Source: Burkholderiales bacterium
GTDB taxonomy: Bacteria > Pseudomonadota > Gammaproteobacteria > Burkholderiales > Nitrosomonadaceae
Reading direction: 5' to 3'
NCBI GenBank assembly: GCA_015075225.1
Contig: JABTUQ010000002.1
Location: 62,001 to 126,000 of the forward strand
DNA: 64,000 nucleotides
Shown: positions 43,213 through 53,979 of the stretch, in pieces
How the letters are laid out: each line of letters opens with the position of its first letter
Numbering within the stretch: the stretch's first letter is position 1
The notes under the pieces: model-generated
Told to the model about the DNA's origin: nothing
Database searches by the model: none
What the model saw: only the letters and a program-made list of their open reading frames with translations
Program-made: the position numbers and the translations under genes

Positions 43213-44364
43213 GTGTCTAACCGTCCGCACGCTGTACTTGTTCTGGCTGATGGTACTGTTCTTCACGGAGATTCAATTGGAGCGGAAGGGATTGCTGTCG
43301 GCGAAGTGGCTTTTAATACGGCCATGACTGGCTATCAGGAAATTCTTACTGACCCTTCTTACTGCCGTCAGATCGTTACGCTGACTTATCCGCATATTGG
43401 CAATACCGGTGTCAATGATGAGGATGTCGAATCTACAATTGCTTCCACAGTTATCCATGCAGCCGGTTTGGTGATTCGTGATTTGCCGCTGGTGGCTAGC
43501 AACTGGCGCAGCCGTCAAACATTGCCGGATTTTCTCAGGCAGCATAATGTTCCGGCAATTGCCGGGGTTGATACCCGCAAGCTTACGCGTATTCTGAGAA
43601 CAAAAGGTGCGCAGGCAGGTTGTATCATGGCCGGCCACGTTGATGAAGCTGAAGCACTCCGGCAGGCACAGGCATTTCCTGGTTTGACGGGGATGGATTT
43701 GGCGCGTGAGGTCAGTTGCAGCCAGGTTTGGGAGTGCAATGAAGGTGCATGGTCGCCGGAAATAGGTTATCAAACGATGGGTGAGCGTAGCTACCGGGTG
43801 GCTGTGCTGGATTTCGGGGTCAAGCGGGCAATTCTGCGCAAGCTGGTGGAGCGAGGTTGTCATGTCACTGTTTACCCTGCGCAAACACGAATTGACGAAA
43901 TTCTTGCCGCCCGTCCTGATGGCGTGGTGCTTTCCAATGGCCCGGGTGATCCGGAAGCTTGTGATTACGCGATTGATACGGCGCGCGCATTGCTGACAAG
44001 CAAAATCCCTGTTTTTGGTATCTGTCTGGGTCATCAGATCATCGCTCTGGCGATCGGTGCCAAAACAATCAAAATGAAATTCGGGCACCACGGCGCCAAT
44101 CATCCCGTGCTGGATATTGATAATGAACGGGTGATGATTACCAGTCAGAATCACGGGTTTGCAGTGGATGAGGGTACTTTGCCTGCCGGTGTGCGGGTGA
44201 CCCATCATTCATTGTTTGATGGAAGTCTCCAGGGATTTGAGTTGACAGATCATCCTGTTATTTGTTTCCAGGGGCACCCTGAGGCCAGTCCTGGTCCACA
44301 AGATGTTGATTATTTATTTAACCATTTCATCAGCCGGATGATGAAAAGCAGGCAATCAGCCTGA
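43213..44364 (+). CDS. carA: Carbamoyl-phosphate synthase small subunit
   Basis: CarA hydrolyses glutamine and channels ammonia to CarB to make carbamoyl phosphate for arginine and pyrimidines. The 383-residue product has the N-terminal CPSase domain ([16 protein letters not shown]) and a class I amidotransferase domain with the nucleophile in FGICLGHQ and the His/Glu in [12 protein letters not shown]. The GTG start has AGGGGAA upstream. carB follows after 25 bases. Confidence 0.97.
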   Translation: MSNRPHAVLVLADGTVLHGDSIGAEGIAVGEVAFNTAMTGYQEILTDPSYCRQIVTLTYPHIGNTGVNDEDVESTIASTVIHAAGLVIRDLPLVASNWRSRQTLPDFLRQHNVPAIAGVDTRKLTRILRTKGAQAGCIMAGHVDEAEALRQAQAFPGLTGMDLAREVSCSQVWECNEGAWSPEIGYQTMGERSYRVAVLDFGVKRAILRKLVERGCHVTVYPAQTRIDEILAARPDGVVLSNGPGDPEACDYAIDTARALLTSKIPVFGICLGHQIIALAIGAKTIKMKFGHHGANHPVLDIDNERVMITSQNHGFAVDEGTLPAGVRVTHHSLFDGSLQGFELTDHPVICFQGHPEASPGPQDVDYLFNHFISRMMKSRQSA

Positions 44365-44389
44365 GTTACCAGAGCAACTTTCTTCTTCA

Positions 44390-47300
44390 ATGCCAAAGCG
44401 TACCGACCTGAAATCCATTCTTATTATTGGCGCAGGTCCGATTGTTATCGGACAGGCTTGTGAATTTGACTATTCTGGTGTCCAGGCCTGCCGGGCATTG
44501 CGCGAGGAAGGTTATCGTGTCGTTCTGATCAACTCCAATCCGGCAACGATCATGACTGATCCAGAGCTGACAGATGCTACTTATATAGAGCCAATTACCT
44601 GGCAGGTCGTTGAAAAAATAATTGAAATAGAGCGTCCGGATGCACTGTTGCCGACCATGGGCGGGCAGACTGCACTCAATTGCGCTCTGGATCTGGTACG
44701 ACATGGTGTGCTAGAAAAATACGGTGTGGCGCTGATTGGTGCTTCCCGTGAAGCCATTGATAAAGCCGAAGATCGCGAGAAATTTAAACAGGCAATGACG
44801 CGTATCGGGTTGCAATCAGCCCGTTCTGCCATGGCACACAGCATGGAAGAAGCTTTGCAGGCACAGGCCATGATCGGTTATCCAGTAATCATTCGGCCTT
44901 CTTTCACACTGGGTGGGAGCGGGGGTGGAATTGCCTATAACCGGGAAGAATTTATCGAAATCTGCGAGCGTGGGCTTGAGGCTTCGCCTACTCGCGAACT
45001 GTTGATCGAAGAATCGGTTATCGGTTGGAAAGAATATGAAATGGAAGTGATCCGGGACAAACAGGATAACTGCATCATCATTTGTGCCATCGAAAATGTC
45101 GATCCTATGGGTGTCCATACAGGTGATTCGATTACAGTAGCGCCTGCCCAGACACTGACAGACAAGGAATACCAGCGTATGCGCGATGCGTCGATTGCGG
45201 TGCTGCGGGAAATTGGAGTGGAAACAGGCGGTTCCAACGTGCAGTTTGCCATCAATCCCGAAAATGGGAATATGCTTGTGATCGAAATGAATCCGCGAGT
45301 GTCGCGTTCCTCTGCGCTGGCTTCGAAAGCAACAGGTTTCCCAATTGCAAAGGTTGCTGCCAAGCTTGCAATCGGCTACACACTCAACGAGCTGGGCAAC
45401 GATATTGCGGGCGGCATCATCCCGGCGTCGTTTGAGCCCACCATTGATTATGTCGTCACCAAGGTGCCTCGTTTCGCATTCGAGAAATTTTCGCAGGCAA
45501 ATGATCGTCTGACGACGCAAATGAAGTCCGTGGGTGAAGTTATGGCGATCGGACGCACTTTTCAGGAGTCGCTGCAGAAAGCATTGCGCGGACTGGAAAC
45601 TGGTGTGGATGGTCTGGATGAAAAAACAACGGATCTTGAAATCATCAAGGCCGAGCTGGGCCATCCAGGGCCTGAGCGTTTATGGTATGTGGCTGATGCA
45701 TTTCGTTGCGGTATTCCTTTTGATGAAATTCATGCGCTTACCCGGATTGATCCCTGGTTTTTGGTCCAGATTGAAGATCTGGTTAAACAGGAACAGGTGC
45801 TTTCAGGGAAGCGGCTGGAAACACTGAATAGACAAGAGTTACGTCAATTGAAGCGTTGCGGCTTCTCGGATAGGCGTTTGGCCGCGCTTCTTGGTACCAG
45901 TCAGGACAAGGTGCGTGCAAAGCGGCATGAACATGGTTTGCATCCAGTTTACAAACGGGTGGATACCTGTGCTGCCGAGTTCGATACGCATACAGCATAT
46001 ATGTACTCAACATATGAAGAGGAGTGTGAATCCCGTCCGACAGACAAAAAGAAAATCATGGTGCTGGGAGGGGGGCCTAACCGCATTGGCCAGGGAATCG
46101 AATTCGATTATTGTTGCGTACATGCCGCCATGGCGCTGCGCGAAGATCAGTATGAAATTATTATGGTTAACTGTAATCCTGAAACAGTTTCAACTGACTA
46201 TGATGTTTCTGATCGCCTGTATTTTGAATCTCTCACTCTCGAAGATGTTCTTGAAATTGCGGCTGTAGAGAAACCGGTGGGGGTCATCGTTCAATATGGC
46301 GGGCAGACTCCACTCAAATTGGCTCGCGCGTTGGAGGCCAATGGAGTGCCCATTGTTGGTACCAGCCCGGATATGATCGACTGTGCTGAGGATCGGGAGC
46401 GTTTTCAGACGATGTTGCAAGAATTGGGCCTTAAGCAGCCGCCCAATTTTACAGCACGCACGCCAGAGGCTGCTTTGGCTGCAGCAGATAAAATCGGTTA
46501 TCCACTTGTTGTCCGGCCAAGTTATGTGCTGGGTGGGCGTGCCATGGAAATAGTGCACGAGGCTCGCGATCTGGAGCGCTATATGCGCGAGGCTGTGAAG
46601 GTATCCAACGATTCTCCCGTATTGCTGGATCATTACCTGAATAATGCAATTGAGGTTGATGTTGATGCGATTTTTGACGGGGAAACCATATTGATCGGCG
46701 GCATTATGGAACATATCGAGCAAGCCGGGGTTCACTCTGGTGATTCCGCGTGTTCATTGCCTCCTTACAGTCTTTCTATGTCTTTGCAGGATGAATTGCG
46801 TCGGCAAACCGGAGCTATGGCTCGGGCATTAAACGTCAGAGGATTGATGAATGTACAGTTTGCCATCCAGGACGATACTGTTTATGTGCTGGAAGTCAAT
46901 CCGAGAGCTTCGCGCACGGTGCCTTTTGTATCCAAGGCAACGGGTTTGCAGTTGGCTAAAATTGCAGCTCGTTGTATGGTGGGGCAAACCTTGGTTGATC
47001 AGGGTGTGACCAATGAAATTCATCCTTCTCATTTTTCAGTAAAAGAGGCAGTTTTCCCATTCGCCAAATTTTCTGGAGTGGATCCTGTACTTGGGCCGGA
47101 AATGAAATCAACCGGCGAGGTAATGGGTCTGGGTAAAAATTTTGCAGAGGCTTTTGTTAAGTCCCAGCTCGCTGCAGGCGTGCTATTACCTGATTCAGGT
47201 AATGTACTGATAAGCGTTCGGGACAGCGATAAGCAAGAGATAATTGCGATTGCTGTCAAACTGATCGAGTTGGGGTTTTCTCTTTACGCCACACGTGGCA

Positions 47301-47587
47301 CAGCACAAGCTTTATTGCAGGCTGGGGTGCCAGTTATTGCCGTAAATAAAGTGGCAGAGGGTCGGCCCCATATCCTGGATATGATCAAAAATGGCGAGAT
47401 TGCCATAATTTTTAATTCGGTTACCAATAAACGTAGTGCTGTGCGCGATTCCAATTCGATTCGACGAGCAGCTTTGCAGGCTAAAGTAACTTATTACACC
47501 ACTATTGCCGGTGCGCGCGCGGCTTGTGCTGGCATAGCAAACCGCAGGGAGTTGCAGGTTTACCGTTTGCAAAGTCTTGCTGTCTAG
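44390..47587 (+). CDS. carB: Carbamoyl-phosphate synthase large subunit
   Basis: CarB makes carbamoyl phosphate with two ATP-grasp halves. The 1,065-residue product shows the two homologous units beginning [20 protein letters not shown] and [19 protein letters not shown], the oligomerisation region between them and the C-terminal allosteric MGS-like domain ([19 protein letters not shown]). There are no defects. It is operonic with carA; greA follows at 143 bases. Confidence 0.98.
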   Translation: MPKRTDLKSILIIGAGPIVIGQACEFDYSGVQACRALREEGYRVVLINSNPATIMTDPELTDATYIEPITWQVVEKIIEIERPDALLPTMGGQTALNCALDLVRHGVLEKYGVALIGASREAIDKAEDREKFKQAMTRIGLQSARSAMAHSMEEALQAQAMIGYPVIIRPSFTLGGSGGGIAYNREEFIEICERGLEASPTRELLIEESVIGWKEYEMEVIRDKQDNCIIICAIENVDPMGVHTGDSITVAPAQTLTDKEYQRMRDASIAVLREIGVETGGSNVQFAINPENGNMLVIEMNPRVSRSSALASKATGFPIAKVAAKLAIGYTLNELGNDIAGGIIPASFEPTIDYVVTKVPRFAFEKFSQANDRLTTQMKSVGEVMAIGRTFQESLQKALRGLETGVDGLDEKTTDLEIIKAELGHPGPERLWYVADAFRCGIPFDEIHALTRIDPWFLVQIEDLVKQEQVLSGKRLETLNRQELRQLKRCGFSDRRLAALLGTSQDKVRAKRHEHGLHPVYKRVDTCAAEFDTHTAYMYSTYEEECESRPTDKKKIMVLGGGPNRIGQGIEFDYCCVHAAMALREDQYEIIMVNCNPETVSTDYDVSDRLYFESLTLEDVLEIAAVEKPVGVIVQYGGQTPLKLARALEANGVPIVGTSPDMIDCAEDRERFQTMLQELGLKQPPNFTARTPEAALAAADKIGYPLVVRPSYVLGGRAMEIVHEARDLERYMREAVKVSNDSPVLLDHYLNNAIEVDVDAIFDGETILIGGIMEHIEQAGVHSGDSACSLPPYSLSMSLQDELRRQTGAMARALNVRGLMNVQFAIQDDTVYVLEVNPRASRTVPFVSKATGLQLAKIAARCMVGQTLVDQGVTNEIHPSHFSVKEAVFPFAKFSGVDPVLGPEMKSTGEVMGLGKNFAEAFVKSQLAAGVLLPDSGNVLISVRDSDKQEIIAIAVKLIELGFSLYATRGTAQALLQAGVPVIAVNKVAEGRPHILDMIKNGEIAIIFNSVTNKRSAVRDSNSIRRAALQAKVTYYTTIAGARAACAGIANRRELQVYRLQSLAV

Positions 47588-47730
47588 ACAACAATAACAT
47601 TCTCTGAGTTTGGTAGATCCTGATCTGGAAAGTTAATTGCTCTCGTATTGTATAAATAGTACGGTGTAAGTCGCCTATTGTTTGATAGGTTCCGTATTGT
47701 TATTTTTTTCTTGGAAAGATAAATCAAGTT

Positions 47731-48207
47731 ATGAATGCCATACCCATTACTCAAGCAGGTGCTGAAAAATTGCGTGCGGAACTGCACGAGATGAAAACTG
47801 TGCATCGTCCTGCAGTGATTGCTGCCATTGCAGAAGCCCGTTCTCACGGGGATCTGTCTGAAAATGCTGAATATGATGCTGCAAAAGAAAGACAGGGATT
47901 CATAGAGGGGCGTATCGCCGATCTGGAAGGTAAACTGGCTAATGCACAGATAATCAATCCTGCAACACTGAATGCTGATGGTGCGTGCGTATTCGGTGCT
48001 ACAGTTGATCTGATGGATCTGGATAATGAGATGGCTGTGACTTATCAGATTGTTGGTGATGATGAGGCTGATATCAAACAGGGCAAGATTTCCGTTAGTT
48101 CTCCCATCGCACGGGCCTTGATCGGAAAATATGCAGGTGATGTGGCAGAAGTCCAGGCGCCTGGCGGTGTTCGGGAGTATGAAATTCTGGATGTCAAATA
48201 TATCTGA
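47731..48207 (+). CDS. greA: Transcription elongation factor GreA
   Basis: GreA rescues backtracked RNA polymerase by stimulating transcript cleavage. The 158-residue product has an N-terminal coiled coil with the tip acidic residues in [17 protein letters not shown] and a C-terminal FKBP-like domain ([15 protein letters not shown]). The carAB-greA order is a common proteobacterial arrangement. It ends three bases from the convergent L,D-transpeptidase gene, with no visible terminator between. Confidence 0.97.
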   Translation: MNAIPITQAGAEKLRAELHEMKTVHRPAVIAAIAEARSHGDLSENAEYDAAKERQGFIEGRIADLEGKLANAQIINPATLNADGACVFGATVDLMDLDNEMAVTYQIVGDDEADIKQGKISVSSPIARALIGKYAGDVAEVQAPGGVREYEILDVKYI

Positions 48208-48210
48208 AGA

Positions 48211-49185
48211 TTAATTTTCCAGGCTTTCGGAAATCAGGGTCGGAATGCCGTTTCTTGTCTGGATCGCCAGATTCAGAATTTCCGGGTTTATTCTTGTGTT
48301 TTTTATGATGTTCCCACTAGAATCCCTTGCTGTTTTTTCAAGAAACCCGGAAATTGCATCGTGAACTTTTTGCTCATAGTCTGATGATGTGGTGTCATCT
48401 TCTTCCAGCGGCGGGTGTAATTCAATAAATAAAAGATTCTCTTGCCATCCTAGTTTGATAGGTTGATTGACGATTTGTACCGGGGTACCTGTGGGTACAA
48501 GATTAAACAATTTTTCAATATCTTCAGGATACAGGCGCATGCAGCCGTGTGTAACACGCATACCTACTCCAAACGGTTTGTTGGTGCTGTGAATGAGATA
48601 GCCGGATAAGCCAAGATATAATGCATAGCGTCCAAGAGGATTATCCGGGCCGGGCAGAACGACATCCTGCAATGGCGGTTTTCCTTCCGCTATGGCTTCC
48701 TTTTTAAGCGATAGAGGCGGTGTCCACGTTGGATCTTTTTGCTTTCTAACGATAGAGGTTCTTCCCAGTGGCGTATTCCAGTCCATTCGACCAATACTGA
48801 CAGGATAAGTAATTACCACGGGCTTTTGGTTTTTTACTGGCTTGGGAAAATAATACAGTCGCATTTCCGGCACATTGATTACTAAACCGGTTCGTTCGGC
48901 TTGCGGGATTATGAAGCGCAGTGGTAACACAACTTCTGCTCCTTCTTCAGGCAGCCAGCGATTTACATTGGGGTTGGCTAGCATCATTTCGTCTTGTCCA
49001 ATATCATAGCGACGCGCAATATCCAGTAGTGTTTCTTCGCGATTGGCAGTTGTTGTTTGGATCTGGCCGAAAATATCAACATCTTCGGGTGGGAGTATCC
49101 AGCTACTGGCGCTACTATATGTTGGTACGTATAGTAGCGTTAACAGCAGTAACGAGCAGATATCGATTTTTTGTTTTTGGTTCAT
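48211..49185 (-). CDS. L,D-transpeptidase (YkuD family)
   Basis: This is a periplasmic enzyme of the ErfK/YbiS/YcfS type that forms peptidoglycan cross-links or anchors proteins to the wall. The 324-residue product has a signal peptide (ICSLLLLTLLYVPTYSSA), a degenerate LysM-like region (EETLLDIARRYDIGQDEM), and the YkuD domain with IHSTNKPFGVG and the catalytic Cys in THGCMRLYPED. It is convergent with greA. Confidence 0.9.
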   Translation of the reverse strand: MNQKQKIDICSLLLLTLLYVPTYSSASSWILPPEDVDIFGQIQTTTANREETLLDIARRYDIGQDEMMLANPNVNRWLPEEGAEVVLPLRFIIPQAERTGLVINVPEMRLYYFPKPVKNQKPVVITYPVSIGRMDWNTPLGRTSIVRKQKDPTWTPPLSLKKEAIAEGKPPLQDVVLPGPDNPLGRYALYLGLSGYLIHSTNKPFGVGMRVTHGCMRLYPEDIEKLFNLVPTGTPVQIVNQPIKLGWQENLLFIELHPPLEEDDTTSSDYEQKVHDAISGFLEKTARDSSGNIIKNTRINPEILNLAIQTRNGIPTLISESLEN

Positions 49186-49499
49186 TTTGTATTACGTTGT
49201 AAATAATTCTGAAGTTTTTTGTATTATACGTAGAGGATTTTTGTTTTCTTAAGCTTTTGACCATCCAGTTTGGGTCTGAGGAGTGTTTGGTATTTTTGCC
49301 AATTTGTTGCATTAAAGCAACACAAAAACCAGGATTCCTTGACAGCTAAGGAGCCCTTCTATAAGCTCGCTGCCCATACATACCATGGGACAAAAGCCGT
49401 GCGCTGCAAAAACTATGAGTATTGCAGTACATATCAAGTGGCTAGTTGCCATTCAATCTATTCAGTTAAATTGGCCAAAAATATTTCTAGGGGAAGATT
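49186..49499. other. Intergenic region of 314 bases upstream of the acyl-AMP ligase
   Basis: This stretch lies between two divergent genes and should hold both promoters. TTGACA at 49339-49344 is a perfect -35, but the nearest -10-like hexamer, TATAAG at 49360, is only 15 bases away, so it is a weak call for the 49500 gene. A short ORF across it looks spurious. Confidence 0.35.
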
Positions 49500-51326
49500 T
49501 TGAGTTCGACAATAGCCACGTTGGGCGTTCCGCCAGTACAAAAAACTAGTTCCCTATCCTCCGGAATAGATGTTGTTGAGCCAACGCCAACAATTAATTT
49601 GTTAACCCAGAGAAGAGCAGATTTTACGACTTTGGTGGAGTCGTTAGAATATGCTGCACAAGGAGAGACCGGTTACAATTTTTATGACGCCAAGGGCAAT
49701 TTAAAGTCAGTTCTTTCGTACAGAGATTTGTGTGCGAGTGCGAAGGTGATTGCGCGGAGATTATCTGGTCTTGGATTGGCTCGTAATAGCCGGGTTGCTC
49801 TGATTGCGGACACAACTCCAGAGTTTGTTGAGCTATTTTTTGCCTGTCGGTATGCAGGCTTTGTTCCTTTTGCGATGCCGGTTCCTGTCAATCTCGGCAG
49901 TCGTGCTATCTATGTGCAGCAGTTGAAAGGTATGCTTGAAAGTAGCAAGGCAAGCGTTGCTTTGGCTAACCTTGATTTCATTGAATTTCTTAATGAAGCT
50001 ATAGGTGGCCTGAGAAACGATGAGCTTAAATGGTGTGGTACGCCAGATCAGCTTGATTTGTTGCCGGAAGCTGATGTGGCACTGCTGCAAAATACTCCTG
50101 ACGAAACGGCCTATCTCCAATTTACTTCCGGTAGTACTCGCTCGCCAAGAGGGGTGGTTATTACCGAGCAGGCCTTGATGACCAATTTGCGGGGTATTGT
50201 TTGTAATGGCCTTGATGTTCGTCTGGGTGATCGATGTGCTTCGTGGCTTCCCTTTTACCATGATATGGGCTTGGTCGGCTTGGTGTTAGCTCCTTTGGCG
50301 GCTCAACTGTCTGTAGACTATCTTGCTACCAGGGATTTTGCAGTCCGGCCTTTGCAATGGCTTAAGTTGATTAGCCGTAATCGCTGTACTATTGCTTTCA
50401 GCCAGCCATTTGGTCTTAAGTTATGCACCCTGCGCGCGCGGGATTCGGATTTGGTTGATCTGGATTTGAGTTGTTGGCGAGCAGCAGGTGTCGGGGCTGA
50501 AATGATCCGGTTGGAAACATTGAAAATTTTTGCGGCCAAATTTGCAGCGGCGGGTTTTGATGAGCGTGCTTTTCTGCCGTGCTATGGATTGGCTGAATCA
50601 ACGCTGGCGGTTTCGTTTCCTGATATTGGTCAGGGAGCCAAGAGTCTGCGAGTGGATGCCAAGACACTGATCGAGAAGAAAGTTGCGGTAAGGGTGCAGG
50701 CTGACGGTAGAAAATATAACGAATTTGTAAACTGCGGCCGTCCACTGCCAGACCACGAAGTTCGTGTAGTGGATGACACTGATCACGATGTTCCCTCCAT
50801 GGCTGTGGGAAGTATTCTGGTCAGAGGTAGGAGTGTAATGAGCGGTTATTTTAACAATGCAGAAGAGACGGCAAGAGCCATCAGAGCGGATGGCTGGCTG
50901 GATACTGGTGATATAGGTTTTTTGTTTGAGGGTAACTTGTATATTACAGGTCGGCGGACAGATGTCATTATTGTCAATGGCAGAAATATCCGAGCTCAGG
51001 ATGTGGAAGAGCTGGCCGAGCAGCAGCCGGAAGTCAGAGCTCGCGAAGCTTCCGCATTCGGGATAAGCAATGAGGATGGATCAACGTCTGTTGTTCTGGT
51101 TGTTGAATGTCGGCTGGCCTCGGCAGTAGATCGGCAATCTTTGATTAATAGGCTCCAGCAGATGGTATATATGGCATTCGGTGTCAATTGTTTGGTCGAG
51201 TTAGTGCCACCGCATACCCTGCCTCGGACTTCATCAGGAAAATTATCACGCTTCGCTGCGCGCCAAGGATTCTTGCGGCGCGTAAATATGGAACAGCCAG
51301 TTGTAACGATCAACACTGTCAGTTGA
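49500..51326 (+). CDS. Fatty acyl-AMP ligase / acyl-ACP synthetase
   Basis: This ANL-superfamily enzyme activates a fatty acid as acyl-AMP, probably for transfer to the ACP encoded three genes on. The 608-residue product has the AMP-binding motif LQFTSGSTRSPRGVV, SWLPFYHDMGLVG, a YGLAEST motif, and DTGDIGFLFEGNLYITGR. These are typical of fatty acyl-AMP ligases rather than acyl-CoA synthetases. The TTG start at 49500 has AGGGGAAG upstream. It leads a cluster equivalent in content to the Caulobacter aasR-cerR-acpR-spt sphingolipid genes. Confidence 0.85.
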   Translation: MSSTIATLGVPPVQKTSSLSSGIDVVEPTPTINLLTQRRADFTTLVESLEYAAQGETGYNFYDAKGNLKSVLSYRDLCASAKVIARRLSGLGLARNSRVALIADTTPEFVELFFACRYAGFVPFAMPVPVNLGSRAIYVQQLKGMLESSKASVALANLDFIEFLNEAIGGLRNDELKWCGTPDQLDLLPEADVALLQNTPDETAYLQFTSGSTRSPRGVVITEQALMTNLRGIVCNGLDVRLGDRCASWLPFYHDMGLVGLVLAPLAAQLSVDYLATRDFAVRPLQWLKLISRNRCTIAFSQPFGLKLCTLRARDSDLVDLDLSCWRAAGVGAEMIRLETLKIFAAKFAAAGFDERAFLPCYGLAESTLAVSFPDIGQGAKSLRVDAKTLIEKKVAVRVQADGRKYNEFVNCGRPLPDHEVRVVDDTDHDVPSMAVGSILVRGRSVMSGYFNNAEETARAIRADGWLDTGDIGFLFEGNLYITGRRTDVIIVNGRNIRAQDVEELAEQQPEVRAREASAFGISNEDGSTSVVLVVECRLASAVDRQSLINRLQQMVYMAFGVNCLVELVPPHTLPRTSSGKLSRFAARQGFLRRVNMEQPVVTINTVS

Positions 51327-51404
51327 TATAACGTCCCTATCAAGAAAACGAACCAGCTTACTCCTGCATGAGAAGGAAACACATTTTCTTTCTCATGTTT
51401 CCTT

Positions 51405-52328
51405 ATGAATAAAACGGTTGCATTAACTGGTGCAACAGGATTTATCGGCCACGTTCTTGTTGCCAGATTGGTGGCGTCCGGATGGAAGATACGCGCTCTG
51501 GCAAGGGAAATACCTTCTGATCGTGCTTTTTCTGAGGTGGAGTGGATCCCAGGAGAGCTGAGTTGTGATAGCGCTCTATCCGCTCTGGTTTCTGGTGCAG
51601 AGGCAGTTATACATTGTGCTGGAGCGATCAGGGGAGAATCCCAGGATGCCTTTTTCCATACCAACGTGGTTGGCACGAAAAATCTGTTACAGGCTGCTTC
51701 CGGGTCATCTTCGTGTTCAAGGTTTTTATACATTTCCTCGCTGGCGGCACGTGAACCCCATCTCTCCTGGTATGCTCGAAGCAAATTCGAAGCGGAACAA
51801 CTGATTCCAGAGTTTTCTGGAAGATTGGCAACTGCCATATTCCGTCCGGCAGCTGTTTATGGCCCCGGTGACAAAGCGATGCAGCCATTTTTTCAGGCAA
51901 TGCGCTACGGTGTGCTTCCGGTTCCGGGTAATTCCAATAATCGTTTCGGCATGGTGCACGTGGATGATATGGTGGCTGCTGTTCATGCCTGGCTTGAGGC
52001 TAAACAGCCGGTGAAGGGTACCTATGAGCTGGATGATGGCACGCCAGGCGGGTATGACTATGTTTCCATTGCCGCAATAGCTGAACAGGTTCTCGGGAGG
52101 CCAGTATATTGTTTCTCGATACCGTTAGGTGCTATACATACAGTGGCTCGCTTTAATCTATGGCTGGCACATCTCCTGAACTATCCTCCAATACTGACCC
52201 CGGGTAAAGTGAAGGAATTTCAGCACCCGGACTGGACTTGTGATATTTCTTCGTTGGAAAAAGAGCTGGCTGGCTGGTCTCCGGTAACCAAACTGCAAAC
52301 AGCTCTGCCCCTACTTCTCAAATCCTAA
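51405..52328 (+). CDS. NAD-dependent epimerase/dehydratase, putative ceramide reductase (CerR-like)
   Basis: This is an extended short-chain dehydrogenase of 307 residues with the nucleotide-binding ALTGATGFIGHVLVARL near the start and the catalytic YARSK (YxxxK) after the serine in YISSLAA. The family includes sugar epimerases and steroid-type dehydrogenases. Its place between an acyl-AMP ligase and an ACP/serine palmitoyltransferase pair suggests reduction of the 3-keto group of a sphingoid or ceramide intermediate, as known for CerR of Caulobacter. The substrate is inferred from context. Confidence 0.8.
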   Translation: MNKTVALTGATGFIGHVLVARLVASGWKIRALAREIPSDRAFSEVEWIPGELSCDSALSALVSGAEAVIHCAGAIRGESQDAFFHTNVVGTKNLLQAASGSSSCSRFLYISSLAAREPHLSWYARSKFEAEQLIPEFSGRLATAIFRPAAVYGPGDKAMQPFFQAMRYGVLPVPGNSNNRFGMVHVDDMVAAVHAWLEAKQPVKGTYELDDGTPGGYDYVSIAAIAEQVLGRPVYCFSIPLGAIHTVARFNLWLAHLLNYPPILTPGKVKEFQHPDWTCDISSLEKELAGWSPVTKLQTALPLLLKS

Positions 52329-52471
52329 TGGATATTTATCCTTGAAGCATTTTAAATGTTCATCGACAATATGCAGCTTTTGCAGGAGTTGTTTTCATTC
52401 AGGGACCGTGTATTTTCATATTCCCTGATGCGGGGATAATTTGTCAGTTTGAACATTCCGGGATTGATCGT

Positions 52472-52729
52472 ATGTCTGAAGTAACTCAAGAACAAATTAC
52501 AGAGCTGCTTTGCCAGCGTCTGGTATATTTTACCGAGATTGAAATGGAGGTATCTCCGGAAACCAATCTCATCACACATCTTGCAATAGATTCGGTCAAG
52601 CTCCTGAATCTGGTCATGGAAATCGAGGATGAGTTTGATATATCTGTTCCATTAAATACACTCGTTGATGTCCTGACAGTACAGGATCTCGCCAATCTGA
52701 TCCATAAAATCAAATTATCATCACAATGA
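52472..52729 (+). CDS. Dedicated acyl carrier protein
   Basis: This acyl carrier protein of 85 residues carries the phosphopantetheine serine at S41 in LAIDSVKLLNLVMEIEDEF. It has DSV rather than the DSL of housekeeping AcpP (81 residues, at 60846), so it is a specialised carrier. It overlaps the serine palmitoyltransferase gene by four bases (ATGA), tying the two together, and would hand an acyl thioester to it. AcpS (19661) is the likely activator. Confidence 0.88.
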   Translation: MSEVTQEQITELLCQRLVYFTEIEMEVSPETNLITHLAIDSVKLLNLVMEIEDEFDISVPLNTLVDVLTVQDLANLIHKIKLSSQ

Positions 52730-53913
52730 ATCTGCTGGAAAAACTGGATGCGGCTGCAGCGGCAAGGAAAGCACAATTACCTGAAGGTGTCGGTGCTTTC
52801 GGCATTCCTATAGAAGAATCTTACTCGGCAACTGAAGCCAGAATTGGTGAGCGCCGGGTATTGATGCTGGGTACAAACAACTATCTGGGGCTTAGTTTTG
52901 CGCTTGAGTGCAGGGAGGCTGCCCATCAGGCAATTGATCAGGAAGGTACGGGAACGACGGGTTCGCGTATGGCCAATGGCAATTACTATGGTCATCGGGC
53001 ACTGGAACGGGAATTTGCCGAGTTTTATAACTGCCGTGAATGTATTGTTTTTACAACGGGATATCAAGCCAACCTGGGCACTATATCCGGATTGGCAGGA
53101 GCTGGCGATGTCGTACTGATCGATGGAGATGCACATGCCAGTATTTATGATGGGTGTATTCTGAGTGGAGCAGATATCATCCGTTTCCGGCATAACGATC
53201 CGGCAGATCTTGAAAAACGGCTCCGTCGATTGGGGGAGCGCAGCCGGAATACCTTGATCGTGGTTGAAGGGATATACAGCATGCTCGGTGACCAAGCACC
53301 CCTGGCCGAGATCGTTGAAATAAAAAATGCTTATCAAAGCACTTTATTACTTGATGAGGCTCACTCACTTGGAGTTCTGGGGAAAACCGGGCAAGGATTG
53401 GTAGAGCAAACCGGATTAAACAATGAAGTTGATTTTATTACCGGAACCTTCAGCAAAAGTTTGTGTGGTATTGGTGGCTTTTGTGTCAGCAATCATTCCC
53501 AGCTTAACCAGCTTCGGTATATCAGTCACCCTTATATATTTACCGCATCTCCCTCACCGGCAACCATTGCTTCCACACGTGCTGCGCTGAAATTGTTGCG
53601 CGAAGGATCTTCGTTGCGTGAGCGCTTGTGGCAGAATGCGCATCATCTTTATTCCAGCCTCAAAACAATCGGCTATCAGCTTGGCCCGCAACCAGGCCCC
53701 ATAGTGGCGATCCTGCTGGATAATCCCAGGCAGGCACTGGCTTTATGGAATGGATTGATGGAGCATGACATTTATGTGAACCTGGTGCTGCCGCCTGCTG
53801 CGCCGGAAGGGAAGTCGCTGGTTCGGTGCAGCATTAATGCCGCCCACACGACCGAGCAAATAGACCGGGTTTGTGATGTATTTGCCAGGTTATATTCCTC
53901 TATAGCGGAGTGA
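52726..53913 (+). CDS. spt: Serine palmitoyltransferase-like PLP enzyme (alpha-oxoamine synthase)
   Basis: Alpha-oxoamine synthases condense an amino acid with an acyl thioester; serine palmitoyltransferase makes 3-ketosphinganine, the first step of sphingolipid synthesis. The 395-residue protein has the PLP lysine K244 in TGTFSKSL, Asp210 in LLDEAHSLG, His137 in DGDAHAS, and the acyl-binding GTGTTGSRMANGNYYGH. The FSKSLCGIGGFCVSN context resembles bacterial SPTs more than BioF or KBL, and no biotin genes are nearby. The adjoining ACP suggests an acyl-ACP substrate. Alternatives are other oxoamine products. Confidence 0.8.
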   Translation: MNLLEKLDAAAAARKAQLPEGVGAFGIPIEESYSATEARIGERRVLMLGTNNYLGLSFALECREAAHQAIDQEGTGTTGSRMANGNYYGHRALEREFAEFYNCRECIVFTTGYQANLGTISGLAGAGDVVLIDGDAHASIYDGCILSGADIIRFRHNDPADLEKRLRRLGERSRNTLIVVEGIYSMLGDQAPLAEIVEIKNAYQSTLLLDEAHSLGVLGKTGQGLVEQTGLNNEVDFITGTFSKSLCGIGGFCVSNHSQLNQLRYISHPYIFTASPSPATIASTRAALKLLREGSSLRERLWQNAHHLYSSLKTIGYQLGPQPGPIVAILLDNPRQALALWNGLMEHDIYVNLVLPPAAPEGKSLVRCSINAAHTTEQIDRVCDVFARLYSSIAE

Positions 53914-53979
53914 GAAGGTGCGACTATCCGATATCGGTCCCGCATTGTTTGGCCGGGTAATTGGGGCATTACCCTGACC

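Noticed and set aside
43273..44208. 311-codon minus-strand ORF inside carA
   Set aside because: Antisense shadow of a complete, conserved gene with no ribosome site or recognisable product.
49270..49503. ORF of 77 codons before the acyl-AMP ligase
   Set aside because: No ribosome site, odd composition and overlap with the ligase start region. Looks like chance.
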